A stretch of 55,253 nucleotides of DNA from Hyphomicrobiaceae bacterium (GTDB lineage Bacteria > Pseudomonadota > Alphaproteobacteria > Rhizobiales > Hyphomicrobiaceae): NCBI GenBank assembly GCA_020638035.1, contig JACKJI010000013.1, forward strand, positions 1 to 55,253. The letters run 5' to 3'. The translations under genes were made by a program, and so were the position numbers. The notes under the pieces were generated by a model, which made no database searches, had not been told where the DNA came from, and saw only the letters and a list, made by a program, of their open reading frames with translations. Each line of letters starts with the position of its first letter. Within the stretch, counting starts at the first letter, position 1. Shown here one piece after another: positions 26,118 through 36,486 of the stretch.

Positions 26118-26414
26118 TCAACCCTTGATCGGCTCGAGCGAGCCCTTGCGCTTGGAGCCGTCCTTCAGGGTCACTTCGGTCGACGTGCAGGTGCCCTTGG
26201 CGACATATTTCCAGGCGGCCTTGTCGTGATCGATCTTGGAGGTGCCGGCGCAGGAGTTGTTGCCGGTGGCGGCACAGTCGTTCTTGCCTGCAAGCGAAAT
26301 GCCGAAGCACTTCTCTTTCTCGCCGGCCGGGGCCTGGGCGTTAGCCGTGGCCGACATGGCGATGGCGGCGCCGACGGCGGTGGCGAGGGCAAGTCCGAGG
26401 GTACGGTTGGACAT
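26118..26414 (-). CDS. bufA1: BufA1-type bufferin precursor (DUF2282)
   Basis: A 98-aa secreted peptide of the DUF2282 family. A signal peptide covers about residues 1-26 (cleavage near ANAQAP). The mature part has four Cys: 36 (KCFGIS), 47 (NDCAAT), 55 (NSCAGT) and 76 (GTCTST), in the pattern of bufferin precursors. After modification by BufB/BufC such peptides bind copper in the periplasm and protect against copper stress. AGGAGAT precedes the ATG. It is the first gene of the operon, and a candidate ECF-type promoter lies 50 bases upstream. Confidence 0.9.
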   Translation of the reverse strand: MSNRTLGLALATAVGAAIAMSATANAQAPAGEKEKCFGISLAGKNDCAATGNNSCAGTSKIDHDKAAWKYVAKGTCTSTEVTLKDGSKRKGSLEPIKG

Positions 26415-26463
26415 GGTGGATGATCTCCTGGATACGAAAGCCTTGACTGGCTCACACAGGAGA

Positions 26464-26490
26464 GTTCGATGCAGGCTGCGGCGGCGTTAC
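26464..26490 (-). promoter_or_regulatory. Candidate ECF sigma factor promoter for the bufferin operon
   Basis: Read on the minus strand, GTAACG (26490-26485) is followed after exactly 16 bases by CGAAC (26468-26464). This closely matches the GTAACC-N16-CGAA pattern that, as I recall, is reported for SigF of Caulobacter, which controls a homologous operon. The -10 element is 50 bases from the bufA ATG. No ECF sigma or anti-sigma gene is found in the window, so the cognate factor would be encoded elsewhere. Confidence 0.6.
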
Positions 26491-26744
26491 ACTTTCAATA
26501 TTTCGTGAAGTCAGCGCAGGGGCTGAAATCGGCGCAAACCGGTCGTCTGCGTCGCCGGTTTGCGTGCACAAACGCCAGCATGCGCGGCAGAGCGCGTTCC
26601 ACTTGACCGAGATCGGCAGAGGGCGTCTTACGACTCAAGTCACGCTATGCTTGCCGGCGCCCGATGAAGAGCCAAGCAGCGAGGTCGACGTCCCGCTGCG
26701 ATGGCGTCCTGTGAGGCTCGCCAAACGCGCCAGCTTTGCGGAAC
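26491..26744. other. Remainder of the gap between the bufferin operon and the DUF779 gene
   Basis: Together with the promoter this makes a 330-base gap after the DUF779 gene. A plus-strand open frame from 26564 to 26809 runs into the end of the DUF779 gene on the other strand and has no family resemblance. I take the stretch as non-coding. Confidence 0.4.
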
Positions 26745-27131
26745 TTAAAGTGAGCAACACGCACCCCGCGTGGCCTGTCGCTCCAGCTCCGCCAGTTCGT
26801 CTTCGGTGAAGATGCGTGAACGGGTGATGAAGCGCACGCCTTCGGGAGCCTCCAGCGAGAAGCCCGAGCCGCGTCCCTTGACGACGTCGATGATGAGGTG
26901 GGTGTGCTGCCAGTATTCGAACTGGGAGGTGCTCATGTAGAACGGCATGCCGCCGATCTCGCCGAGCTTGATGTCCTGCCCGCCGATGCGGAACTCACCT
27001 TCGGGATAACACATGGGTGCCGAGCCGTCGCAGCAGCCACCCGATTGATGGAACAGCAACGGTCCATTGCGGTTCGATAGCATTGCTATGAGTGCCAACG
27101 CTTCGGGCGTGGCGGATACACGTTCGGGCAT
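26745..27131 (-). CDS. DUF779 family protein linked to aldehyde dehydrogenase
   Basis: A 128-aa protein with the DUF779 core LLFHQSGGCCDGSAPMCYPEGEF, given here only in part as HQSGGCCDGSAPMCY, then the FEYWQHTHLIIDVV-type segment, and ending in a Cys pair (GACCSL). The Cys and His residues suggest a metal site. The family almost always lies beside NAD-dependent aldehyde dehydrogenases of the ExaC/AldB type, as it does here. The ATG at 27131 has GGGAGG at good distance. The open frame continues to 27461, but that part is the shadow of the aldehyde dehydrogenase gene. Confidence 0.88.
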   Translation of the reverse strand: MPERVSATPEALALIAMLSNRNGPLLFHQSGGCCDGSAPMCYPEGEFRIGGQDIKLGEIGGMPFYMSTSQFEYWQHTHLIIDVVKGRGSGFSLEAPEGVRFITRSRIFTEDELAELERQATRGACCSL

Positions 27132-27241
27132 TCCAATGCCTCCCGGCATGTCGTTGCCTGTCTGTAATCGGAGCGGCGCGCGATGGAGGTCGCGCGCCGC
27201 ATCTTCTGACAGCGAAGCTGTTGCGGGAAACGCTCCGCGCG

Positions 27242-28762
27242 TCAGAAGAAGCCCAGAGCCTTGGGGCTGTAGCTCACCAGCATGTTCTTGGTCTGTTGGT
27301 AGTGATCGAGCATCATCTTGTGCGTCTCGCGCCCGATACCCGACTGCTTGTAGCCGCCGAATGCCGCATGCGCGGGATAGAGGTGGTAGCAGTTGGTCCA
27401 CACGCGGCCCGCCTGGATCGCGCGCCCGAAGCGGTAGGCGCGCGTGCCGTTGCGCGTCCACACCCCCGCGCCGAGGCCATAAAGAGTGTCGTTGGCGATC
27501 GAGAGCGCTTCCTCGTCATCCTTGAAGCGCGTGACGGCGAGCACGGGGCCGAAGATCTCCTCCTGGAAGACGCGCATCTTGTTGTGGCCTTCCAGAACGG
27601 TCGGCTTGACGTAGTAGCCGTCCGCGGTCTCGCCATCGAGCACGTTGCGCGCTCCGCCAGTCAAGACGTTGGCGCCCTCCTGACGGCCGATGTCGATGTA
27701 GGACAGGATCTTCTCCATCTGGTCGTTGGAGGCCTGTGCGCCGATCATCGTCGTCGGGTCGAGCGGATGGCCCTGGCGAATCTTTTCCACGCGCGCAACG
27801 GCGCGGTCCATGAAACGGTCGTAGATCGATTCATGCACCAGCGCGCGCGACGGGCAGGTGCAGACCTCGCCCTGATTGAGCGCGAACATGGCGAAGCCTT
27901 CCAGCGCCTTGTCGAAGAACTCGTCGTCGGCGAGCGCGACATCGGCGAAGAAGATGTTGGGCGACTTGCCGCCAAGCTCGAGCGTCACCGGGATGATGTT
28001 CTCGGAGGCATACTGCATGATGAGACGACCGGTCGTCGTCTCACCGGTGAAGGCGACCTTGGAGATGCGCTTGTTGGTGGCGAGCGGCTTGCCGGCCTCG
28101 ACGCCGAAGCCGTTGACGACGTTGAGCACGCCCGGCGGCAGGATGTCACCGATCACATCCATCACCACCATGATGCCCATCGGTGTCTGCTCGGCGGGCT
28201 TCAGTATGACGCAGTTGCCGGCGGCGAGTGCCGGAGCGAGCTTCCATGCGGCCATCAGGATCGGGAAGTTCCAGGGAATGATCTGGCCGACGACGCCCAG
28301 GGGCTCGTGGAAGTGGTAGGCGATGGTGTCGTGGTCGATTTCCGAGATCGCGCCTTCCTGGGCGCGGATGCAGCCGGCGAAGTAACGGAAGTGGTCGATC
28401 GCCAGCGGGATGTCCGCGGCCATCGTCTCGCGGATCGGCTTGCCGTTGTCCAGGGTCTCGACGGTGGCGATGAGCTTCAGGTTGGCTTCGAGCCGGTCGG
28501 CGATCTTGAGCAGCATGCCGGCGCGCTCGGCCGGAGAGGTCTGTGCCCACCTGTCTTTGGTCTTGTAGGCGGCATCCAGCGCCAGCTCGATGTCCTCAGC
28601 GGTAGACCGCGCGATCTCGCAGATCGGCTTGCCGGTCACCGGCGTCAGGTTGGTGAAATACTGCCCTTTGACGGGCGCTACCCACTGCCCGCCGATGAAG
28701 TTGTCATAGCGGGGGCGGATGCGGATCTGGTTGCCGAGTTCGGCGAGCGTTTTCTCGATCAT
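27242..28762 (-). CDS. NAD-dependent aldehyde dehydrogenase, ExaC/AldB type
   Basis: Aldehyde dehydrogenase of 506 aa, probably acting on acetaldehyde or other short aldehydes. Catalytic Cys301 lies in NQGEVCTCPSR, the general base Glu262 in LELGGKSPN, and Asn165 in PWNFP. NAD binding is shown by FTGETTTGR. The NQGEVCTCPSR form and the C-terminal YSPKALGFF are typical of the ExaC/AldB subgroup that travels with DUF779. The ATG at 28762 has AGGAG just upstream. The open frame to 28870 adds 36 unlikely residues. The DUF779 gene follows after 110 bases. Confidence 0.93.
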   Translation of the reverse strand: MIEKTLAELGNQIRIRPRYDNFIGGQWVAPVKGQYFTNLTPVTGKPICEIARSTAEDIELALDAAYKTKDRWAQTSPAERAGMLLKIADRLEANLKLIATVETLDNGKPIRETMAADIPLAIDHFRYFAGCIRAQEGAISEIDHDTIAYHFHEPLGVVGQIIPWNFPILMAAWKLAPALAAGNCVILKPAEQTPMGIMVVMDVIGDILPPGVLNVVNGFGVEAGKPLATNKRISKVAFTGETTTGRLIMQYASENIIPVTLELGGKSPNIFFADVALADDEFFDKALEGFAMFALNQGEVCTCPSRALVHESIYDRFMDRAVARVEKIRQGHPLDPTTMIGAQASNDQMEKILSYIDIGRQEGANVLTGGARNVLDGETADGYYVKPTVLEGHNKMRVFQEEIFGPVLAVTRFKDDEEALSIANDTLYGLGAGVWTRNGTRAYRFGRAIQAGRVWTNCYHLYPAHAAFGGYKQSGIGRETHKMMLDHYQQTKNMLVSYSPKALGFF

Positions 28763-29219
28763 GGTCTCCTCCCGGGAGCTGAGGTTTGCCCGCCAACCTA
28801 TGTTTGGACGGACATAGCACGAGCTATGTTGGTTTGGATATAGCTGATGTGCCATTGCCAATAGGTGCAACAGCCCCGTCCGACGCTTGCGCGCACCGTG
28901 GTGAGGCTTGATTGGGCTGCGATGGGGAAAAAACGGCTGTAGCGGAGGGCGCTATGCGTGGAATCTCAGCGTCGCGCCGTTAGGCGGTGCGTGTGGCGGC
29001 ACGAAAGCCTGCCGGGTGGGGCAGGTCCGTCGCGTTGAGACGATAGGCTGGCACCCGCGTCATGTCGGTCAAGCGACCGTATGAAGCCGTTCATGCGCAA
29101 TGAGTAGATGGCCGCGCCTCGCACGGGCAGGCGTCAAAATGGGGAAGAAGCATCAGCCGGAGGCTGTAAGGCGCGCCTGGCGTATCGAAGAACGAGCGAT
29201 CGTGAATGCGAGGCCATGC
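28763..29219. promoter_or_regulatory. Upstream region of the aldehyde dehydrogenase gene with a 7-bp dyad
   Basis: This 457-base region holds no recognisable gene. ACATAGC-ACGA-GCTATGT at 28812-28829 forms a perfect 7-bp dyad about 50 bases before the aldehyde dehydrogenase start. Related half-sites (CCTATG near 28798, ATATAGC near 28838) flank it. A regulator site is likely. The protein that binds is unknown. Confidence 0.45.
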
Positions 29220-29474
29220 TCAGGCGGACGAAGCGCATCCTGGATGGGGTTTGAACACGCGCACGCTCGAGGCAGGCGACGTGGCGAGCTTGCCTGGCGG
29301 TCGCTGTGGGCGCGTCACCAGTTCGCCGCCGCAGTTGGGACACGCCCGGCCGGGCAGGCGCGTCTCGGCGCAGTCGCGGCAGAAGGTGCACTCGAAAGAG
29401 CAGATCACAGCGTCAGTGGCGTCAGGGGGGAGGTCCTTGCCGCAGCACTCGCAGTTGGGGCGCAATTCGAGCAT
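29220..29474 (-). CDS. DUF1272 family small zinc-ribbon-like protein
   Basis: An 84-aa protein with MLELRPNCECCGKDLPPD and CSFECTFCRDCAE followed by ACPNCGGELVTRP, the DUF1272 pattern. Eight or more Cys in C-x2-C pairs suggest one or two zinc sites. No function is known. It starts 12 bases after the greA stop on the same strand, so it is probably co-transcribed with carB and greA. The C-terminal tail beyond the domain is of low complexity. Confidence 0.85.
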   Translation of the reverse strand: MLELRPNCECCGKDLPPDATDAVICSFECTFCRDCAETRLPGRACPNCGGELVTRPQRPPGKLATSPASSVRVFKPHPGCASSA

Positions 29475-29486
29475 CGCTTATCCCGT

Positions 29487-29966
29487 CTACTTCCACTCGA
29501 TCTTCAGGACCTCGAACGAACGTGTCCCTTTGGGAGTCGTCACCTCGCAGGAGTCCCCCTTCAGCTTGCCGATCAGGGCGCGGGCGATGGGCGAGGAGAT
29601 GGAGATCTTCCCCTCCTTGAGGTTTGCTTCCAGGTCGCCGACGATCTGATATTTGACCTTCTCGTCGGTATCCTCGTCGACCAGCGTCACCGTCGCCCCG
29701 AACTTCACCGTGTCGCCCGAGAGCGTCGTGGTATCGACGACATCGGCGCGCGACAGCTTGTCTTCGAGGTCCGCAACTTTGGCCTCGTTGAGACCCTGGG
29801 CCTCCTTGGCGGAGTGATATTCGGCGTTCTCCGACAGGTCGCCGTGCGCGCGCGCCTCTGCGATCGCCTGGATGATCCGTGGACGCTCTTCCGATTTGAG
29901 ACGGTGCAGTTCGGCCTCTAGCCGCTTGTACCCCTCGATGGTCATCGGAACCCGTTCCATGGACAT
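29487..29966 (-). CDS. greA: Transcription elongation factor GreA
   Basis: A 159-aa factor that rescues backtracked RNA polymerase by stimulating transcript cleavage. The N-terminal coiled coil carries the acidic tip segment HGDLSENAEYHSAKEAQ (about residues 41-57), and the C-terminal FKBP-like domain has ISSPIARALIGKLKGD. Length is normal. AGGAG lies upstream of the ATG at 29966. A second Met two codons later is possible. carB stands immediately upstream on the same strand, an order common in Alphaproteobacteria. Confidence 0.95.
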   Translation of the reverse strand: MSMERVPMTIEGYKRLEAELHRLKSEERPRIIQAIAEARAHGDLSENAEYHSAKEAQGLNEAKVADLEDKLSRADVVDTTTLSGDTVKFGATVTLVDEDTDEKVKYQIVGDLEANLKEGKISISSPIARALIGKLKGDSCEVTTPKGTRSFEVLKIEWK

Positions 29967-30081
29967 CTTAACGTCTCCTAGATGGCCCTGCCGGTGGCAA
30001 GACCCGTTTCAGTGTCATGCTCGAGTGAGGTGCCTCCCCCTACAGCAAACCCGGGAGGCAATGAGGATCATGACCAGTCGA

Positions 30082-33450
<3,369 letters not shown>

Positions 33451-33590
33451 GTCGGGGCCGTCTCATAGAGCGTTCGCGCGGGTTTGGCTATAGGCATGCG
33501 CGCGAGCCCTATGAGACAGGGGAAGAGGGGGCCAGGGCGGGCGGGCGCCCCGGCAATCGTGCTCTGGTCCTTGATTGTGTCATGCAGCCG

Positions 33591-34217
33591 TCATGCGGCA
33601 GCCTTGGCGCTGGGCCACGGCTCACGCCAGGCCGGAATTTTCAGCAAGTTGTCATGCCAGCGGCGAATTTGGGCAAACTCAGTCAACGGCAGCTTGCCTT
33701 CCGCCGCGGTCGGCAGCATCGATGCAACGCCGAAGTCGGCGATGGTGAGCCCGCCGTCGACGATGTGGTCGCGGCCCTCAAGGTGGGCATCGAGCACCTG
33801 CGCGAACTCCAGGAAATACCGGGTCGCGTCGGCGACTTCCGCCTCATTGGGCTCACCCAGGCCGAATGCCCGCTTGACGTAGTTCTCCCAGAACAGCCGG
33901 CCGGCATGACGCGAAAAGTGTGCCGTGTCCCATAGCAGCCAGCGCAACACCTCGACCTGCCGCAGCGGCTCGGACGGCCACAACGACGAGCCGGCCTTTT
34001 GTGCGAGGTAGGCCATGATGGCGTGCGATTCCCACAGCTTCACGTCGCCATCGATGAGGGCAGGTATGCGCCCGTTGGGATTGATCGCCCGGTATTCGGC
34101 CGCCTTCTGCTCGCCGCGCGTGAGATCGACGCGCCGGAATGTCACGGGCAGGTTCAGATAGCGGGCGACCGCACAGGGCTTTCTCCCGTTGGGAGTCTCG
34201 AAATAGTAGAGGTCCAT
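33591..34217 (-). CDS. Glutathione S-transferase family protein
   Basis: A 208-aa protein with an N-terminal thioredoxin-like domain (MDLYYFETPNGRKPCAVARY, then the conserved NPNGRIPALIDGD with cis-Pro and the ESHAIMAYL glutathione-binding segment) and a helical C-terminal domain with TIADFGVASML. It resembles the Nu/YghU-like or theta-type bacterial enzymes. The substrate is unknown. I start it at 34217, three codons after a possible Met at 34226. It is divergent from a TetR-family regulator gene, with an operator-like dyad in between, so the regulator probably controls it. Confidence 0.88.
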   Translation of the reverse strand: MDLYYFETPNGRKPCAVARYLNLPVTFRRVDLTRGEQKAAEYRAINPNGRIPALIDGDVKLWESHAIMAYLAQKAGSSLWPSEPLRQVEVLRWLLWDTAHFSRHAGRLFWENYVKRAFGLGEPNEAEVADATRYFLEFAQVLDAHLEGRDHIVDGGLTIADFGVASMLPTAAEGKLPLTEFAQIRRWHDNLLKIPAWREPWPSAKAAA

Positions 34218-34271
34218 CGCCGTCATTCTCCTTCTCAGCCAGGTTCGGCGGTCCGGAGCGTGACGCGGGTC

Positions 34272-34295
34272 ATATTATGTTCAAGAACATATTCT
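34272..34295. promoter_or_regulatory. Operator-like dyad between the GST and TetR-family genes
   Basis: TATGTTC-AA-GAACATA is a perfect 7-bp dyad (34276-34291) with further outer matches to 34272 and 34295. It stands 55-69 bases from the GST start and 46-69 bases from the regulator start, in the AT-rich middle of the divergent promoter region. Size and symmetry fit a TetR-family operator, which suggests autoregulation together with control of the GST gene. Confidence 0.7.
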
Positions 34296-34340
34296 GATGT
34301 CTGCTAGCCTGAATTTGCTCAACCGCTGCAAGGAAACGAC

Positions 34341-34970
34341 ATGCCTTATGCCGCCGATCATGCCGCCGAGACGCGCCGCAGGATTGTCGAAAGCGCTCGC
34401 CGGCTTTTCAATCGCAAAGGCTTCTCGGAGGTCTCCATCGACGAGATCATGGCCGGAGCGGGCCTGACGCGCGGCGGCTTCTATCACCACTTCAAGACCA
34501 AGGACGAGCTTTACGCGGAGGCAATCTCGGTGGCGCTCACCTGTGATCCCGTCGAGCGCATATCGGGAACACCGCTCGATCCCCGGCAACCCGCAGACGT
34601 CGTGATGCGCAAGATGATCGAAGCCTATTTGTCGCGCAGGCATCTGGACAATACCGACGAGCACTGTGCGCTGTTTGCGCTGCCCTCCGACGTGGCGCGG
34701 GCGAGCAGCACGGTGCGCGAGGCCTACCAGAACGTTCTCTTGGCACTGACGCAGTTGTTCGAGCGCGGCTTGACCGGGCAAGGCGAGGACGATGCGCGGT
34801 GCACGGCACTCACGGTCGCATCCTTGTGCGTTGGCGGCATGACGTTGGCGAATACCGTGGCAGACGAGCGCCTTGCCGACGAGATCCGAGCTGCGGCGCT
34901 GGTCGGTGCGCTGAAAGCGGCGGGTGTCGGCGGGCGCACAGAGCCGCGACGGTTCGACCGGGCGTCGTGA
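34341..34970 (+). CDS. TetR/AcrR family transcriptional regulator
   Basis: A 209-aa repressor-type regulator. The N-terminal helix-turn-helix domain reads RRRIVESARRLFNRKGF, EVSIDEIMAGAGLTRGGFYHHF and KTKDELY, very close to the TetR_N consensus. The C-terminal domain is helical and holds the ligand pocket, with Cys residues at CALFALPSDVA and ARCTALTVASLC that might sense electrophiles. AAGGAAAC precedes the ATG. It is divergent from the GST gene, the likely target. Confidence 0.92.
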   Translation: MPYAADHAAETRRRIVESARRLFNRKGFSEVSIDEIMAGAGLTRGGFYHHFKTKDELYAEAISVALTCDPVERISGTPLDPRQPADVVMRKMIEAYLSRRHLDNTDEHCALFALPSDVARASSTVREAYQNVLLALTQLFERGLTGQGEDDARCTALTVASLCVGGMTLANTVADERLADEIRAAALVGALKAAGVGGRTEPRRFDRAS

Positions 34971-34988
34971 GCCTTTCGCAAGTGACGG

Positions 34989-35624
34989 CTATTTGCCGGT
35001 CGTGGGTGGCTCGATCTTGATATCCTGTGGATAGGAATAGTCCTGGCGGAAGAACGGCCGGTCGAGCTTGTCCTTCTGCGCCACGATAGAGCGTGCGGGC
35101 AGGCCCGTGACAGGATCGATGTAGACCATGCGGACGGGCTGTCCTGGCGGCGCGGTCTTGTCCTGCATCGCCTCATAGGCGCTGAGCTTGCGACCATCGA
35201 GTTCTACGTAGCCGAGGCAGTCGAATACCGGCTGTTCGCCGCCCCCCTTGACCACCGTCTTCTCAAACTCCTCCGCCAGCGAGAGGGCGTCCTCCATGGG
35301 TACGTCCTGCCAGCCCTGGCCGTTCGAAACCCAGGCGCGCTTGCCCACCAGGATCGTTTCAGTGGCGGCCGGGTCAATCAGGGCCTTGACCGTCTGATGC
35401 ATGCGGTCCGGCAGAATGTAGTCGACCGTCATCTTGATCGGTCCGCGCTCGTTGAGCATGCGCGTTTCCAAGCGAAAGGCCGACGACTTCCTCTGCTTCT
35501 CGAAGGCGTCGGCAACTTCCTGCTTGCAATCGGCGAGGGCCGGCACGGCGGCAAAGCCTGCCACTGCCAACACCAGTCCCAGCTTGATGAGGCTGCGTCC
35601 CGGTGTCTTGGACGGCATGGTCAT
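34989..35624 (-). CDS. Secreted protein of unknown function (tandem paralogue 2)
   Basis: A 211-aa protein with a Sec signal peptide (cleavage near ALADC). The mature part starts DCKQEVADAFEKQR and continues with KMTVDYILPDRMHQTV, FDCLGYVELDGRKLSAYEA, YIDPVTGLPARSIV and YSYPQDIKIEPP. The pattern of strands with a DRM motif recalls LolA-like folds that carry lipid, but the match is not strong. GGAG lies 8 bases before the ATG at 35624. It lies directly after a paralogue with the same motifs. The longer open frame to 35807 overlaps that paralogue and is not used. Confidence 0.75.
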   Translation of the reverse strand: MTMPSKTPGRSLIKLGLVLAVAGFAAVPALADCKQEVADAFEKQRKSSAFRLETRMLNERGPIKMTVDYILPDRMHQTVKALIDPAATETILVGKRAWVSNGQGWQDVPMEDALSLAEEFEKTVVKGGGEQPVFDCLGYVELDGRKLSAYEAMQDKTAPPGQPVRMVYIDPVTGLPARSIVAQKDKLDRPFFRQDYSYPQDIKIEPPTTGK

Positions 35625-35670
35625 GTCGCGGTCTCCTTGAAGCTTTTCGCGCGGCGGGTTGACGTGCAGC

Positions 35671-36354
35671 TCAGTTCTTCGTCGGGGCATTTGGCGCGAT
35701 ATCGTGGCCGCCGATCGGTGCCTCGATCTGGATATCGTCAGGGTAGCTGTAGCGGCCGTCGAAGACCGGCGCATCCTTGCCGTCGGTACGACCGACGATG
35801 TTGGCAACGGGCAGCCCCGACGCAGGATCGACGTAGACAGTGCGCGCGAGTTCCGGTGCGCCAGATGCAGCAGCCTCGCTCCCGGGTTGGTCGGCGCGGT
35901 AGGCCAGCACCTCCTTGTCGTCGAACTTCACCTTGCCGAGACAGGTGAACACGGCGGTGATCTTGGGCGGGTTGATCAGCGTCGTGCGCATGTGCGCGAT
36001 GATCGACTGGGCGAACTGCGGCTGGAGTTCCTCCCAGCCGCCGCCCATGGTGCCCCACGCCCAACGCTGGATGGCGATGGTCTCGACCGGTGCAGGATGG
36101 CCGGGTGCCTCGACCTTTTGATACATCCGGTCCGGCGGCAAGTAGTCGACGGTCATCCGCGTCGTACCCTCGGCCGACGGCATGGCAGCGGAGAAGCGAT
36201 AGCCCTTGGAGACGCGCTGTTTCTCGAAGGCGGTCTCGACGGCGGCGCGGCAGTCGTCCGCGGCAGCCGACGATGCAAGGGTGAGATGCGAGACTGCTGT
36301 GACGAGGAGGCCGGTGGCCAAGGTCCAGCAGATCGATCGGACGCGCGGGGTCAT
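35671..36354 (-). CDS. Secreted protein of unknown function (tandem paralogue 1)
   Basis: A 227-aa secreted protein that is clearly related to its downstream neighbour. Shared features include the Cys right after the signal peptide (DDCRAAVETAFEKQR), RMTVDYLPPDRMYQKV, FTCLGKVKFDDKEVLAYRA, YVDPASGLPVANIVG and YSYPDDIQIEAP. Both have two conserved Cys that could form a disulfide. A LolA-like or lipid-binding fold is a guess from the strand pattern. The pair lies between chaN and the TetR/GST genes and reads in the same direction as chaN. Confidence 0.75.
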   Translation of the reverse strand: MTPRVRSICWTLATGLLVTAVSHLTLASSAAADDCRAAVETAFEKQRVSKGYRFSAAMPSAEGTTRMTVDYLPPDRMYQKVEAPGHPAPVETIAIQRWAWGTMGGGWEELQPQFAQSIIAHMRTTLINPPKITAVFTCLGKVKFDDKEVLAYRADQPGSEAAASGAPELARTVYVDPASGLPVANIVGRTDGKDAPVFDGRYSYPDDIQIEAPIGGHDIAPNAPTKN

Positions 36355-36486
36355 ATTTTGCCTTGTCCTATTCTTTGATCGTTACCCGGACGGTCGTGGT
36401 TGTCGCGACGGTAGGGCCGCTTGGGTGCCGCTGCGGTTTTCTAAAGCACGTGCGGCATTGAAAGCGAGTGGGTTCAGTACAGATGT

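Noticed and set aside
26564..26809. Plus-strand open frame of 81 codons upstream of the bufferin operon
   Set aside because: It overlaps the end of the DUF779 gene on the other strand, has no family resemblance and no good ribosome site.
27092..28843. Long plus-strand frame opposite the aldehyde dehydrogenase
   Set aside because: It is the antisense shadow of a strongly conserved gene and is rich in His, Asp, Val and Leu as such shadows are.
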